Positions 23,320 through 34,533 of a DNA stretch of 64,000 nt are shown here, in pieces (position 1 is the stretch's first letter; each line of letters opens with the position of its first letter). Source of the stretch: Diplodia intermedia (lineage: Eukaryota > Ascomycota > Dothideomycetes > Botryosphaeriales > Botryosphaeriaceae); assembly GCA_021495925.1 (NCBI GenBank), contig JAKEKT010000051.1:124001-188000 (forward strand), in the 5' to 3' direction. Below the pieces are notes generated by a model. The model ran no database searches. It saw nothing but the letters and a program-made list of their open reading frames with translations, and was not told where the DNA came from. Position numbers and translations under genes: made by a program.

Positions 23320-25710
23320 ATGTCGGCCAAACTCCAAGTCATCGCCCTCATCTCGGGCGGCAAGGACTCGCTCTTTTCCATCCTGCACTGCCTCAAGAAC
23401 GGCCACGACGTCGTCGCCTTGGCAAATCTCCATCCCGCCCAAGCCGTCCCGCCCACCAATCATGGCCGCCTCTCCGACCAAGGCGACGACATCAACAGCT
23501 TCATGTACCAGACCGTTGGCCACACCGTAATTCCGCTATACGAGCAAGCCCTGGAGCTGCCATTGTACCGCCAGCCAATCCTCGGCCGCGCTGTCGTCAC
23601 CGATAAGGACTACCACCACCAATCTCAATCGTCAACACCGCCCTTGGACCCAACCGACTCCGGCGGAGAGAACGCCGAAGATGAGACCGAGTCCCTCCTG
23701 CCACTGCTCCGCCGCATCGTCGTCGCTCACCCGGAAGCGAACGCCGTATGCACCGGTGCCATCCTTTCAACATACCAGCGCACACGCGTCGAATCCATCT
23801 GCGCCCGCCTCGGTCTTGTGCCGCTCGGCTACCTGTGGCAGTACCCGGCGCTGCCGCCCTATGCTGACGCTGCCCTACTGCGAGACATGGCCGCTGTCGG
23901 CCAGGATGCTCGCATCATCAAGGTGGCCGGCGGAGGGCTGGATGACGGCTTCTTGTGGCAGAATGTCGCGGATGCGACTTCTATTGAGAGACTGAGGAGG
24001 GCCGCGGCCAGGTTCGGGGGCGAGGGTGCAGTGTTGGGTGAAGGTGGTGAGTTCGAGACGCTGGCAGTGGATGGGCCACCTTGTGTATGGAAAGGGAGGA
24101 TTGAGGTGGACGTGGATGAGAAGAGCTTGATAGAGGAGGGTGGAAATGCCCTGGTGAGGTTTAAAGGCGCAAGACTGGTCGAGAAGACGGAGAGCAACGA
24201 TGACGGGCTGGATCACCTGCGCGTCCCCGACTTGTTCGACCTTGAGTTTGAGGAACTTGGCCGACATCTTTCGGTGAACGGTTCTGAAAGAGCGCCCGAC
24301 AGCAAGACGATAGAGCAGGGCTTAGCAGCCACCTCTCTCTCCGACCGCAGCACGGCCTCACCCATCCGGAACCTCAATACCTACACTTCCCTACACGGCA
24401 GCACCCTCATCATCTCGAACCTTATCGCCCCCTCTCCAACCACACCGACGGCACAACTCACAGCCATAACGACCCACCTCCTCTCCCTTCTCCCCCTCCA
24501 CTCGGCCACCCCTGCCGACATTTCCTCCACCACACTTCTGCTGCGCTCCATGTCCCTCTTCACCACACTCAATCCCATATACGGCGTCCTCTTTAGCCAC
24601 GCCGCCAATCCTCCCGCCCGCGTCACTGTTGCCTGTGGTTCCGCACTGCCCGAAGGCATCGACGTCGTCCTCTCTTGCACCGTCGATCTCCCTACCACGG
24701 ACGGCCTCTCTTCCTCTCGCCGCGGCCTCCACGTTCAAAGTCGCAGCTACTGGGCTCCAGCCAACATCGGCCCTTATTCGCAGGCCATCGCCGTGCCGGT
24801 GGGGGGAGCCGAGACCGGAGTCGAGATCGTGCACCTGGCCGGACAAATCCCGCTTGTGCCGGCGAGCATGGAAATCGTAGCGGCGGCCGATGCGCCGTGG
24901 TTCGAGCATGATAGCGACAAAACGGGGCGGGACTCATCACCAGCTTTTGCCGTGCAGGCTGTTCTTGCGTTGCAACACCTTTGGCGCGTAGGGCGTGTGA
25001 TGGGTGTCAGGTGGTGGGCATGTGGGATGGCGTTCGTGTCCGCATCAGAAGGGAGAGCGGAAGGAAACAGGAGGGCGCGAGTCGCGAGGGAGGCCTGGAG
25101 GGGTATACATGAGCAGCTTCAACCGAAGGATGCGGATCAGGATGATGACGACGCGGATGTGGTGGATGTGTGGGACTTGAAATATGGGAACGCTAGTAGG
25201 GGGTTCGGCGGCGGCGCTCCAGCTGCGGAGGTCGATGGAAGGCGTAAGCTACCGGACTTTGACATACTAAAGCGAAGTGGTGAGATGGGGAAGCGGGGCG
25301 ATCTGACGCCTCCTTGCATTGTGGCGCAGGTGCTGGAACTGCCGCGAGCGGCGGACGTGGAGTGGACGAGCTCGGGCTTGACGAACTGTGGGGATGTGGT
25401 GTTGAGCTGCTTGGAAGGAAGTAAGACTGGTCTCGTCGTGCATGAGACGAAGGTAGCGGGTGGGGCAACGAGCTTTTACGCTGCTGGCGTAGCAAGCGGA
25501 GATGATGTTTGGGAACTCGATGAGATACTGGAGTCTGCGAGGGTACCGGTTGAGGGGAGAGCGTACACTTTGTACACCGCAGGGCCGCTGCCGCAGGACT
25601 GGCTGGACCGGACGTGCCCGCTTGTCTTGCCTTGCGCCAGGGTTTGGGGGCCTGGTGGAAAGGAGGTGGCTGCTGCGGTGACTGTGAGGTACTGTAAAGA
25701 TGCCCTCTGA
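23320..25710 (+). CDS. DPH6: Diphthine-ammonia ligase Dph6 with tandem RidA-like domains
   Basis: A single exon of 796 residues. The N-terminal ~250 residues are an ATP-pyrophosphatase domain with the nucleotide-binding SGGKDS at 12-17 and the conserved GEGGEFETL segment near 238. Two RidA/YjgF-like regions follow, one around 350-460 (LHGSTLIISNL) and one starting near 475 with NIGPYSQA and HLAGQIPL. This is the architecture of yeast Dph6 (YLR143W). Family role: the last step of diphthamide synthesis on elongation factor 2, ATP-dependent amidation of diphthine with ammonium in the cytosol. The absence of introns is unusual for this window, but the reading frame is open throughout. Confidence 0.93.
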   Translation: MSAKLQVIALISGGKDSLFSILHCLKNGHDVVALANLHPAQAVPPTNHGRLSDQGDDINSFMYQTVGHTVIPLYEQALELPLYRQPILGRAVVTDKDYHHQSQSSTPPLDPTDSGGENAEDETESLLPLLRRIVVAHPEANAVCTGAILSTYQRTRVESICARLGLVPLGYLWQYPALPPYADAALLRDMAAVGQDARIIKVAGGGLDDGFLWQNVADATSIERLRRAAARFGGEGAVLGEGGEFETLAVDGPPCVWKGRIEVDVDEKSLIEEGGNALVRFKGARLVEKTESNDDGLDHLRVPDLFDLEFEELGRHLSVNGSERAPDSKTIEQGLAATSLSDRSTASPIRNLNTYTSLHGSTLIISNLIAPSPTTPTAQLTAITTHLLSLLPLHSATPADISSTTLLLRSMSLFTTLNPIYGVLFSHAANPPARVTVACGSALPEGIDVVLSCTVDLPTTDGLSSSRRGLHVQSRSYWAPANIGPYSQAIAVPVGGAETGVEIVHLAGQIPLVPASMEIVAAADAPWFEHDSDKTGRDSSPAFAVQAVLALQHLWRVGRVMGVRWWACGMAFVSASEGRAEGNRRARVAREAWRGIHEQLQPKDADQDDDDADVVDVWDLKYGNASRGFGGGAPAAEVDGRRKLPDFDILKRSGEMGKRGDLTPPCIVAQVLELPRAADVEWTSSGLTNCGDVVLSCLEGSKTGLVVHETKVAGGATSFYAAGVASGDDVWELDEILESARVPVEGRAYTLYTAGPLPQDWLDRTCPLVLPCARVWGPGGKEVAAAVTVRYCKDAL

Positions 25711-26574
25711 CCTTGACATCTACTGCGAAACATATGGGAAGGTTGTAGGCGAGATTCAAGCCCAACGCTCTGTTGTATCTACATAAAAATAAGCTCCACC
25801 AAATATCACGATCATGGCTTGGCAATTGTACTGCGAGCCTCGGCGTGTGTATCGTACGACTTCGCATTCTACACTGCTTCCTCCCCGCAAATCATCGCGC
25901 TCGCCTTTCAAATCGCCCCAGCTCTTCACATGTCTCTTTCTATTTCTTTGCTGCTCGGGCTCGCCCTCTGCTTCCCTTGCTGCTGCGGCCCGCAGACGGG
26001 TGATACTATCACGTGTCAACATCAAGCATCGCATCCGTCCTGCCAGGCTGCCTGGCTGCGGATGCGCTTTTCATATCATCCCGCGGAATCAAGACCGTAC
26101 GAGTCAAGCCGTCCGTTCAATCACAACTTCCAACGTCTTGTGCGGCTCCGCGCGGTTCGAGCAAAGAATGGGTGCGGACGTGCAGCAGGTGCGGTAGCGC
26201 AGGGCAAGGAGCGGTTTAGCGGAACCGCAACGCCCTGTTATCGCAACCGGCGGCGGCGGCTTTCTTTTCAAGTGGCAAGATCGAGTCAACGTTTCACGTT
26301 TCGGCAAGGAAACAATAACATCGAACGTCGGTAGCGGAGCCGAGATAGCCCTATCTGCCGCTCAAGCGATTGATTCGGTTGCGCACTCGTCTTGCGGAAC
26401 CGGAGCTCCGAGAGCAGTGCCGCAAAGACGGTGCCCAAAGTAACTGGCTGTGATTGGCCCCTTTGGCACCGAAAGACCTATGCTCACCATTGGATTCACT
26501 AGATGGTCGTTTTAGGTTCCCAGCGGCCTGCAACGAAAACTATTGAGGACGTATCACGTAGTGGGCATGAAAGC

Positions 26575-26935
26575 GTGTAGCGAGAATTACTCTTCTAACC
26601 GTCTCCGTTGCTCCATGCTATAGAACTTTCTATTTAGCATTTTGAATTGTTACGCTTTAACATTATTAGTCGACAATAGAGATCGCTAGGGATCTAGAAT
26701 AGAGAACTTTAGTAAACCTAAGATAAAGAATATAAGATAAAGTGTGGGTCAAATGCATGCTTTCTATAATTAATAGCATGCACCGCGCTCTTATATATGT
26801 TTTCCTCTTCATCTTTTTAATGGCCGGGCAAGCGTTATAGGTTAATAGGTAGACCTAAATAAGGTAGTTGCTAAGCAAGTATTTCTCGTGAAGTGTTGTA
26901 GGAAGAGAGTGCGGATCGATGAGTTAGTAACTATC
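26575..26935. other. AT-rich island, possible RIP-decayed repeat relic
   Basis: About 360 bp much richer in A+T than its surroundings, full of TA steps (TATAGAA, CTATTTAG, TTAAT) and short direct repeats (AGATAAAG twice near 26721-26742). No open frame. Sharp borders with G+C-rich DNA on both sides fit a transposon fragment decayed by repeat-induced point mutation. The parent element cannot be named. Confidence 0.5.
26754..26782. repeat. Short perfect inverted repeat inside the AT-rich island
   Basis: The 8-base arms TGCATGCT and AGCATGCA are separated by 13 A+T-rich bases, able to form a small hairpin. Function unknown; perhaps a relic of the decayed element. Confidence 0.7.
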
Positions 26936-27087
26936 TAGACATCTCTCCATCTCTTCACCACAAGAACGAAGCACTCGTTTCCTCCCTCCCTTGCCCCTAT
27001 TCTAGCATAGGGTAGCTCATGGGAAAGCCGACAAAAACCGTGGGCGGGTTGCGTGGTGGTAGATGGACGGCCCGTGTCCCCCCACAT

Positions 27088-27089
<2 letters not shown>

Positions 27090-27158
<69 letters not shown>
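27090..27158. repeat. (CA)n microsatellite, about 34 units
   Basis: An uninterrupted CA tract of about 69 bp, the longest simple repeat in the window, about 150 bp from the AT-rich island and 1 kb from the 3' end of PEX10. Likely to vary in length between isolates. Confidence 0.97.
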
Positions 27159-27160
<2 letters not shown>

Positions 27161-28197
27161 ACACGCACAAATTGGTTGGTCAACATTATTTTCGACATTT
27201 TCATTCCAAGCGGTGTGTGCGTGGGTGGCCCGATTCAGGACGCGGTAAGCGCGCGGACCAGAGCGTGCAAAGAAAAGAGGACGGTGAGAGACGGTACTAT
27301 GCAAAGGCTCTGCGCTCAAGAAGAGAACGGTGCACAGAAGGCACACGGACACGGATAAGCCCAGGCCAGAGCGCGCGGGAGGGAAGGGAGGGAGGGAAGC
27401 GGAAGGCCGGGCCTTGGCTCTCTCCGTGTCCACAGCGTTTCCGGCGAGCTGAGGCCTCTTGCTCCGCGGCGGCGTGCGCCAGCGGTGTAGGCGAAGATGG
27501 TCGAGACAAAGCTGAGCCGATATTCGATATTGCTTCTCGAAGGAATGGGGGGAGGGGGGCTCGAGAGGGGCCAAGAGGTGCTTGGGCCACCGAGATATGG
27601 CCGGCGAGGAATCGAGGCGACGCAGAGAGGGTCCTTCGATGTGGAGGCTGCGTTTCTGATTCAGGCTCACTAACCGCAAGATTGCGGGCAGACATGGTGG
27701 GTGCACAATGTGCAGCTGCTGCAGGCCCAGGTCCGGGTGGTGGCTTCTCGCAGCCGAATAGAACCGTCGTCGAAGCGGCGGCGCTGAAAGCATTGGCCGG
27801 GTGGTGTGTCGAGCATGTTCCAATATTTGGAGAGCGAGTGCTAAAAGCGTCGGCTCGGGATGCTCTTTGACACAGGCTGGAAGAGACGGCACGTCCAATA
27901 ATCCAATGTTCATCAGGCCATCTCGGCGCAAGCCTCAGGCCGCGTGGTAGATATTGCGCTTCCTAACGGTCCCCAGCGAATACGCGCGTCATGCCCGGAC
28001 AGCCACACGGCGGCCTTGCAATGTCGCGGGCCAAGAATAGAGACTGTGGAAATATAATCAGTCAGGATGCACAAACTGTCCAGCATACCGCGCAGACTGA
28101 CCGAGTGCACAGAGCGCCGCCACCGCCACTTCATCTCTCATCTCCGCGCATCTCGATATTGCAGGCCACAGACCAGCGCCTCGCGCACTATGGCTGT

Positions 28198-29283
28198 TCA
28201 ACACCGCAGCGGCAGGACGTGTTGCACAAGACACATCTGCCTGCACAGCGGGCACTCCGGCTTTTCGCGGCACCAGTCGCCAATGCACGTCCAGCAGAAG
28301 ACATGACCGCATGTCGTAACGCTGGGGTCCTTCATCTCTTCCAGGCACAGCGTGCACTTGCGCTGCTGCATGCTCGGCATCCACGCCAGGCACTCGGCGT
28401 CCGACAAGTCGACTCGCGGCTTCGCCGACACCGGTGTGCTCGTGGTTTTGGCGATGCGCTTGCTCTGGTCCTCGCTCGACCCGTTGTGGTTCGTATCAAA
28501 GAGCAGCGCGTTGTTCGACACGTAGTCCTGAGCGTTCAGCGACACCTCGACGCCGTGGTCGAGCACGGCGGTGCCGCCGGCAGCCGACCCCGCGTTTGCT
28601 ACCATGGTGTTCTGAAGGTGTAGATAGCTTTGGACCGCCAGCTGCAGCACCAACAGCACGCCCAGCACTTCGTAGCCAACTCGCTGCTCCGACGGCTCAA
28701 TGCGCCGCGTGAAGATGTAGCGGAGCCCCCACAGCCGCTTGCCAAGCTCGTAGTATGCGCCCGAGAAATAGAATGCGGCCAGACTAACGGCGTAGACAGG
28801 CGACGGCGACGTGATGGTGTCTAGGTTGTTCAAAATGTACGACTGAATGCGGTGCGCGGTGCCAGGCTGCCCGCCGGGCTTGCGCGACAGCCTGCGTAGG
28901 TTTGCCTCGAGTTTCGCGCGTATCCTTCGCCTGAAAGCCGGCAAAATCCTGCCGAGCCCGTACGGCAAGAGTATGGTTGTAAGGATGTAGCCGCCGCGAC
29001 GATAGACGGCGGGCAGGCGGAGCGTGTCATCTTCGACCTGCACAATGTCGCAGTATTCCTCGCCGAGGGTGCGATTGCCGACGAAGGTCGTCAGTCCAAG
29101 GTAGAGGAGCTCCGCAGCAGTCTTGACCTCGTTTGTGTAGTTGTGGGCGAAGCGTGCTCCTTTGAGCTTGCGGAGGATGGCCGACAGCTGCTCGAGCAGC
29201 ACGCCTTCGAAGTACGCGTCTTTCTGATGTGAGCGAATGATGTCGGGCGCCGCAGCGAAAGGGTAGCGGTTGGAGGACGTCAT
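28198..29283 (-). CDS. PEX10: Peroxisome biogenesis E3 ligase Pex10
   Basis: A single exon of 361 residues starting at the ATG at 29283. The N-terminal half carries the Pex2/Pex10/Pex12 membrane domain, with hydrophobic segments around GGYILTTILLPYGL and VYAVSLAAFYFSG. The C-terminal RING finger occupies about 310-348 (CTLC, CGHVFCWTC, CPLC; C3HC4 pattern). Family role: with Pex2 and Pex12 it forms the peroxisomal ubiquitin ligase that ubiquitinates the receptor Pex5 for recycling. The frame extends upstream of 29283, but the ATG there begins the usual MTSSNRYPFAAAPDI-type N-terminus. It lies just upstream of CYP51 on the same strand, with about 390 bp between them. Confidence 0.94.
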   Translation of the reverse strand: MTSSNRYPFAAAPDIIRSHQKDAYFEGVLLEQLSAILRKLKGARFAHNYTNEVKTAAELLYLGLTTFVGNRTLGEEYCDIVQVEDDTLRLPAVYRRGGYILTTILLPYGLGRILPAFRRRIRAKLEANLRRLSRKPGGQPGTAHRIQSYILNNLDTITSPSPVYAVSLAAFYFSGAYYELGKRLWGLRYIFTRRIEPSEQRVGYEVLGVLLVLQLAVQSYLHLQNTMVANAGSAAGGTAVLDHGVEVSLNAQDYVSNNALLFDTNHNGSSEDQSKRIAKTTSTPVSAKPRVDLSDAECLAWMPSMQQRKCTLCLEEMKDPSVTTCGHVFCWTCIGDWCREKPECPLCRQMCLVQHVLPLRC

Positions 29284-29670
29284 GGTCGTCTGCGTCGCAT
29301 TAAGGTGGCGCGGGCGTTGACGATGAGTGTCGCGGCGAGACGCGATGGCGTCAGAGGTGGTGAGCTGTGAGCTGCCCCAAGACCTCGGCATCAAATCCGC
29401 CGCCTCAGGCACGCGCCGAGGGCCCACTCAACCCGGCGCAAAAGAATCGGGCCCACCCACATCCCACGCATTTCAGAATGCTCTTGTTTGGCCAGTTCTC
29501 GACTTCCCAGAAGACGATCAGAATCAGGTATTATTATTAGTATAAGGGTTTTCTTGTCTCTTTGGACAGTGGTCTAGAAGCCTAATCACTTTCTACCACT
29601 TCTCATATATGTAGCTCGTGAAGGTAAGTCATGTCCAAGCATCGTCCAGCCATTACTCCATTCCAAGAGT
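29284..29670. other. PEX10-CYP51 intergenic region
   Basis: 387 bp containing the PEX10 promoter and the 3' UTR of CYP51, both transcribed leftwards. No gene seen. Confidence 0.5.
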
Positions 29671-31417
29671 CTACGACTTCTCCCTCCTCTCCCAAACGAC
29701 CATAGCGGGCCTGAGAGGCTGCGAGAACATGGACTAGAGCCCGTCAGTGCATCTGCCAAAGCCGTCGGGAGAAAGTAACTTACCGAATAGTCGGTGCCAA
29801 CAACGTTGTTCGAGCTGTCGATGTTCCTGAACTTGAACTCGCGAACCAGATTGGCGAGGATCGTCTGCAGCTGCGTGTACGCAAACTGCTCGCCAATGCA
29901 TCTGTGACGGCCGGCACCGAAGGGCAGGTACGGGCTGTTGGTACCCTTCGACACCATACCGAAACCATAGTCGATTTGCTCATCCTCAGCCGAGTCGTTG
30001 CTCGTCGGCTTACCATCCCAGCGGTGAGGGTCCCAGTGCTGAGGGTTGGGGAAGTGTTCCGACGAAGTGGCCGAGACACCGGGAGAGGCGAGGAGGACAT
30101 GGCCAGTGGGAACCGTGTAAGTCTTGCCGTTGCTCGACTCGATCAGCATGTCGTTCTTGACCTTGCGCATGATGCTGTGGATCGGGGCGTGAATGCGGAG
30201 CGTCTCCTTGACGACCTGCTGGTGGAGAGGCAACTTGGCAAGGTCTTCGTGCTTGAGCGAAGGAAGATCGGAACCCAGCACCTGCCTCTGCTCCTCCAGC
30301 AGCTCCTCGGTGATATCCGGACGGGAAGCGAGACGAAGGACAATCCAGGAAATAGTAGACGACGAGGAGTGCTGGCCAGCCATGAGAAGCGCAATCATCA
30401 TGCAAGCAATCTCCCTGTCGGGCAGAGGAGTGCCGTTCTTGTAGGTGGAGCCCATCAGGTTCCAGATCATGTCTTCGTCTTCCTTCTTGACCTTGCCCTC
30501 CCTTCTGGCCTTGATGATATCCGTGTAGACCTCGACCATCTTGGCGTGAGCGAAGTCGCGGCGCCTGTTCTGGGGCAGAGGGGCCCAGGGAAGCATGAAG
30601 TTGATCGGAGTGAAACCCATGTCCAAGTCGTGGTACAGATCGGCGAAAGAGGCATCGAATCGATCGCGGACTTCCTTGCCCTGCAGCGAGCGCGAGGCAG
30701 TAAAGATGGTGATTTCGGCCATGGTCTGCGGGACGTCAATGGTGCCGGTTTCGCCCTTGAAGTTCGGGGTGCGCTTGATGTAGTCCTGCACCTCGGAGGT
30801 GATCAGATCGACATAGGAGCGGAGAGCATCGCTGGTCAGACCGAACTTGACGAACTATGACAAATTAGCATCCTACGCACGCTCGAGCCAAGGGCGGCGG
30901 GCGGCGCAATACCTTCTTCTGCTCCATGAGCTTGGAGTTGGGGCAGTCGTAGACGACATCCTTGCCGAAAACCGGCGTGGTGAGCGGGCTGTAGATCTCC
31001 TCGGCGTTGACGTCCTTGAGCTTGCCATTCAGGATGAAATCATTGCCCTTGGTGCCCAGGCAGACGGTGGTGGGCTTGCCGAGCAGCACGAAGGTGAAGA
31101 CATCGCCGTACTGTCGACGGGGATTGCGGTCAGCCAAGGCCACGCGAGCAAATGCAAGGCGGAAAACGCACCTTCTGGCGATTGGAGAAAAAGAACTTGT
31201 ACGGGTCCATGCCATACGTGACGGTGCTGCCAATGACCGGCACGAAGTGGAAAACGACGGGCGGCTTCTTCGGGTCCTTGGGCAGAAGCTGCCTCAGGAT
31301 GTTGAGGAAGACGGCCGCGAAAAAGACGGTAGCGAAGCCGACGGAGACCTGGGTGGTGGTGGAGGCAGCCGAGTACCACTCGACGGCAGGGCCGGCAAGC
31401 TCACCGAGGACACCCAT
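29671..31417 (-). CDS. CYP51: Lanosterol/eburicol 14-alpha-demethylase CYP51 (Erg11)
   Basis: Four exons on the minus strand: 31172-31417, 30913-31110, 29784-30854 and 29671-29733. All are phase 0 and give 525 residues. An N-terminal membrane anchor (about 22-45) precedes the proline-rich PKDPKKPP hinge. The I-helix oxygen-binding motif AGQHSS is at 307-312, ETLR is the K-helix ExxR, and FGAGRHRCIG holds the heme-ligating Cys467. The final 63-bp exon supplies the conserved tail SMFSQPLRPA. Family role: the ER sterol 14-demethylase of ergosterol synthesis and the azole target. The resistance hot-spot tyrosine in VVYDCPNSK (Tyr136 here) is unchanged. The 946-bp upstream region shows no obvious tandem repeat. 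I cannot assign the A or B paralogue class. Confidence 0.96.
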
Positions 31418-32363
31418 GGCGGCGTGGGGAGGATGTGGTGTTGTCGGGGTGGAGGAGGAGGTGTATCCGTAGGGAGACGGAGGGCGGCGTGATTATTATC
31501 TGGCGGCGCGGGTGCGACGCAGGTACCGATCTGCTAGGCGGTGAAAGGGGCTTCCCAGACGAGATGGCGCCCATCCAACGCCTGGGACGTTTCTCACGCC
31601 ACGACAGCCGACAAATGCCAGATTTTTCTGCTCGACCGTTGGCTAAGCTCTGGGAGATGCTGATGAGCGCCGCAAATGTTGAGTGCCGCCGTTGCGCTGG
31701 CGGAGTGCGCAGCAGCGGCGCCGAGTTGCGAAGCAGCCCATCCGACTGGCTTCCGCATCCCCACCGACAACGTTAGGCTCGTACGGTGTGTGCGCGACTG
31801 AACCACGACCCCCCCAAACCAGGGCTAGCTTCCCGCCGGGAATCAAAATGCATCAGGGTCCACTGCGTCCACATTGCTTCGCTACAGTGTCTCCGCCTGT
31901 GAGGTGCTGCTAGCGATTCCGCTTCGGTAACCACTTTGAATTGCCATCGTAGATGGCAGTACTGACCAATGTTTGTGTTTTTTCGCGCGAATCTCCAGCT
32001 GCGCTCCTAACTAACGTACATACAAGAAGTAGAATGAAACGTAGCCCGCCGTTGCCCATCGGTAGGGGTATCGTAAACGGCATGATCTGTTATAACAGGC
32101 CTGTTGCTCACAAGGTGTGCATCTCTGCAGAGAACAACCGGAAATGTGGACGTTTGCATAGCCGACTGGTACCGGAACCCCGTTCCGCTTTCTTCTCCCA
32201 AAGGAACGTAAGCATAACCCAAGGCACATGGCAAAAGCCGCGAGCCATGACGCCTCTTCGCCTGAGAAGTCGGAAGAGCCAACGCCGCCATCGCTGATTG
32301 GGAAGTCTCGCTGCCAGTCAAGAAAGGAAAGTGGTCCCACGAGGTCATGACAATGACATCGCT
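31418..32363. promoter_or_regulatory. CYP51 promoter and RAD53 3' region
   Basis: 946 bp between the CYP51 start (reads left) and the RAD53 stop (also minus strand). No protein-like frame. I saw no duplicated promoter block of the kind linked to azole resistance in other fungi. Confidence 0.5.
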
Positions 32364-34533
32364 TCAGGCCCCGGGGTACCTGCTCGTCTCGTCGCCGAAT
32401 AGCGTCTCGTCACCCTTGCCTCCCATCTCCATAAATTCTTGTTCATTTCTCTCTTTCGACGGACTGTCCTCCTTCTTGCCCTTCTGAGCCTTTGACGGCG
32501 GCTTGATTCGGGAGCCGTTGCCATTCTTCTCGTAGATCTTGAGCGGCGGAGCATCGCTTGCAAGTTCCACCACCTTGCTGACCTTGACGTCATTAATGCT
32601 GCTCAGAAGCGTCCGCTCGCGTTTGACTTTACGCTTGGCAAAATCAAGGTTGCCCAAAGCTCCGGTCAATCCATCCGTTGAGTCAATGCTTGCGGTAGGG
32701 CCACATGCATTGCGGGTCCACGGGTGCTCAAGGCACTCGTCAATGCTGATGCGCTTGTTGACATCGACCGTCAACATTCTGTCAATCAAATCTAGAGCAG
32801 GATCGCCAACGGAGTCCCAATATGGGCTTGGATAGTCGAATCTGCCCAGCTTGATCTGCTGTGACAGGGTATAGGGATTCTCCCGGGTACAGAGCTCGTC
32901 AGAGAACGGCGGGAATCCGCAGAGACAAATATAGAGGACGACACCAAGGGACCAGACATCGACGGCATGGGTGTAGCGACGATGGTTCGAGGTCTCAAGA
33001 ATTTCAGGAGCAACGTAGCTGGGCGTGCCGCACAGCGTCGTCGTGAACGATTCCTCTCCAATGATCTTTGCAAGGCCAAAGTCTGCAAGCTTGATTTTCA
33101 GCTCCTTGTCCACTAGGAGAATGTTCTCTGGCTTGATGTCTCTGTGTACGATGTTGCGCTCGTGCTATAGAAAGCGTTAAAAGTCAGTTGTATCAAAGGT
33201 CCAAACTGCTCACTTACCAGGTATTTGACACCCTGAAACAACTGCACAAACACCTTCCTCGTCTCGTCTTCGGTCAGCTTTTGCTTCATCACAATCCAGT
33301 TGAAGAGTTCCCCTTCCGGAGCGAGCTCCAACACGAGGTAAACGCCATCCGCCTCATCGAACGTGTCTTTGAGGCACAAGAGCGAGGGATGGCTGACGCT
33401 CATCAGGACGGCAATTTCCTGCTGTAGTCCTTCTACCTTGGAGCGTTCAGAAGCACCGCCGCGTTTCTCGAACTTCTTGACGGCAAACCGCATCCCGCTT
33501 GACTTTTCAATGCAGAGATAGACTGATGCAAAGTGACCTTTGCCCAGCTGCTCCTGAACACTGTATTGCTCACTGAAGCCGTTCGCTGTACGCTTGCTGC
33601 GCGGATAGCGGAACATGCACTTGGCTTCGTCGACAATGTGAATCTGGTCGCCTTCGTGGAGCTCTCGCCGTTTGTTTCGGCCAACAATTGCATCGTTGAC
33701 AAAAGTACCGTTGGCTGAGAGGTCCTCAAGCACCGCAACGGCGCCACCGCCCCTATGTTCCGAGAAGAAAAGACAATGGCGGTTCGAAACTGCTAGAGAC
33801 GATTTGATGACACGATCTGATTTGCCGAGCACCATTAGCATCGCCCATAAATCTCGCACCATAAGGATAGAATGGCGTACCGCACTCCGGGTGCCTGCCG
33901 ATCAGGTACCCGCCGGCTGGAACGCCGTCGTTCTGTTTCGTCTCTTCGTACTTATCCTCCTGCTTCTCGAGTGATCCCCTTCTCATGACCGCCTTTCCAG
34001 ATGGCAGGGGAGGGGGGTTAGGTAGAGGGCATGCGCTGCGCTTCCTCAGCACGAGAACGTCTCCGAACTTGTCATCCATGGGCACTAAATATCCCCAGAC
34101 GCCTTCGGCCTCCTCATCCTGCACCTCGTACCAAGGGCCGGGAGGGTATAGGAATTGCGAGTATGGCTGGGTATCTGAGGGCGGCGACGACAGGCCGGTG
34201 CGTTGCGAGGCGTCGACGGGACCTTTGCTCGCTCCCGCCGAACCATCATCACTGCTTCTGGGTGGCGGGGTTGCGGTGCCTTCTTTAGAGGCATCGGTCG
34301 TGGTTGAGCCACCCTGCGTGACTGGGGAAGGGAAAGCGGTGTTGAGCACCTTCAGTGGCGTGTCATGGCCTTTGGTGGCAGCCACTTGCTCGGTGCGCGG
34401 CTTCTTGTACTCGGTGTCGTCCTCGCCAGCGGATTGCTGGTTGAGGGCAGTCAGCGGAGGAAGATTACAGAGCCCGGGAATTGGGGCATACCAGAGCGCG
34501 CTTCAATTGACTCTTTTCGGTCTGGGGCGCCAT
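32364..34533 (-). CDS. RAD53: Checkpoint kinase Rad53/Cds1/Chk2 (FHA plus Ser/Thr kinase)
   Basis: Four exons: 34492-34533, 33881-34436, 33218-33816 and 32364-33164, about 665 residues, with consistent phases. A Ser/Pro/Thr-rich N-terminus with a few SQ/TQ sites precedes an FHA domain split by an intron (GRHPEC ... SNRHC ... ANGTFVN, about 195-240). The kinase begins near 284 with GKGHFASV. It has the ATP-binding Lys in AVKKF, the catalytic loop HRDIKPEN near 406, DFG, CGTPSYVAPE and DVWSLG. A short basic tail follows. A single FHA before the kinase is the Cds1/Chk2 layout; yeast Rad53 has a second, C-terminal FHA that is absent here. Family role: effector kinase of DNA-damage and replication checkpoints. 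It shares a 365-bp promoter region with ATG10. Confidence 0.94.

Larger units (their letters stand above)
25711..28197. other. 2.5-kb intergenic region with AT-rich island and CA repeat
   Basis: No coding region I would defend. It contains the AT-rich island (26575-26935) and the long CA tract (27090-27158). A plus-strand frame covering the CA tract yields only a Thr-His repeat and is rejected. G+C-rich DNA from 27.2 to 28.0 kb carries chance frames. Confidence 0.5.

Noticed and set aside
27019..27870. 283-codon plus-strand frame containing a long Thr-His repeat
   Set aside because: The repeat is simply the translated (CA)n microsatellite; the rest has no domain and shares DNA with equally long opposite frames.
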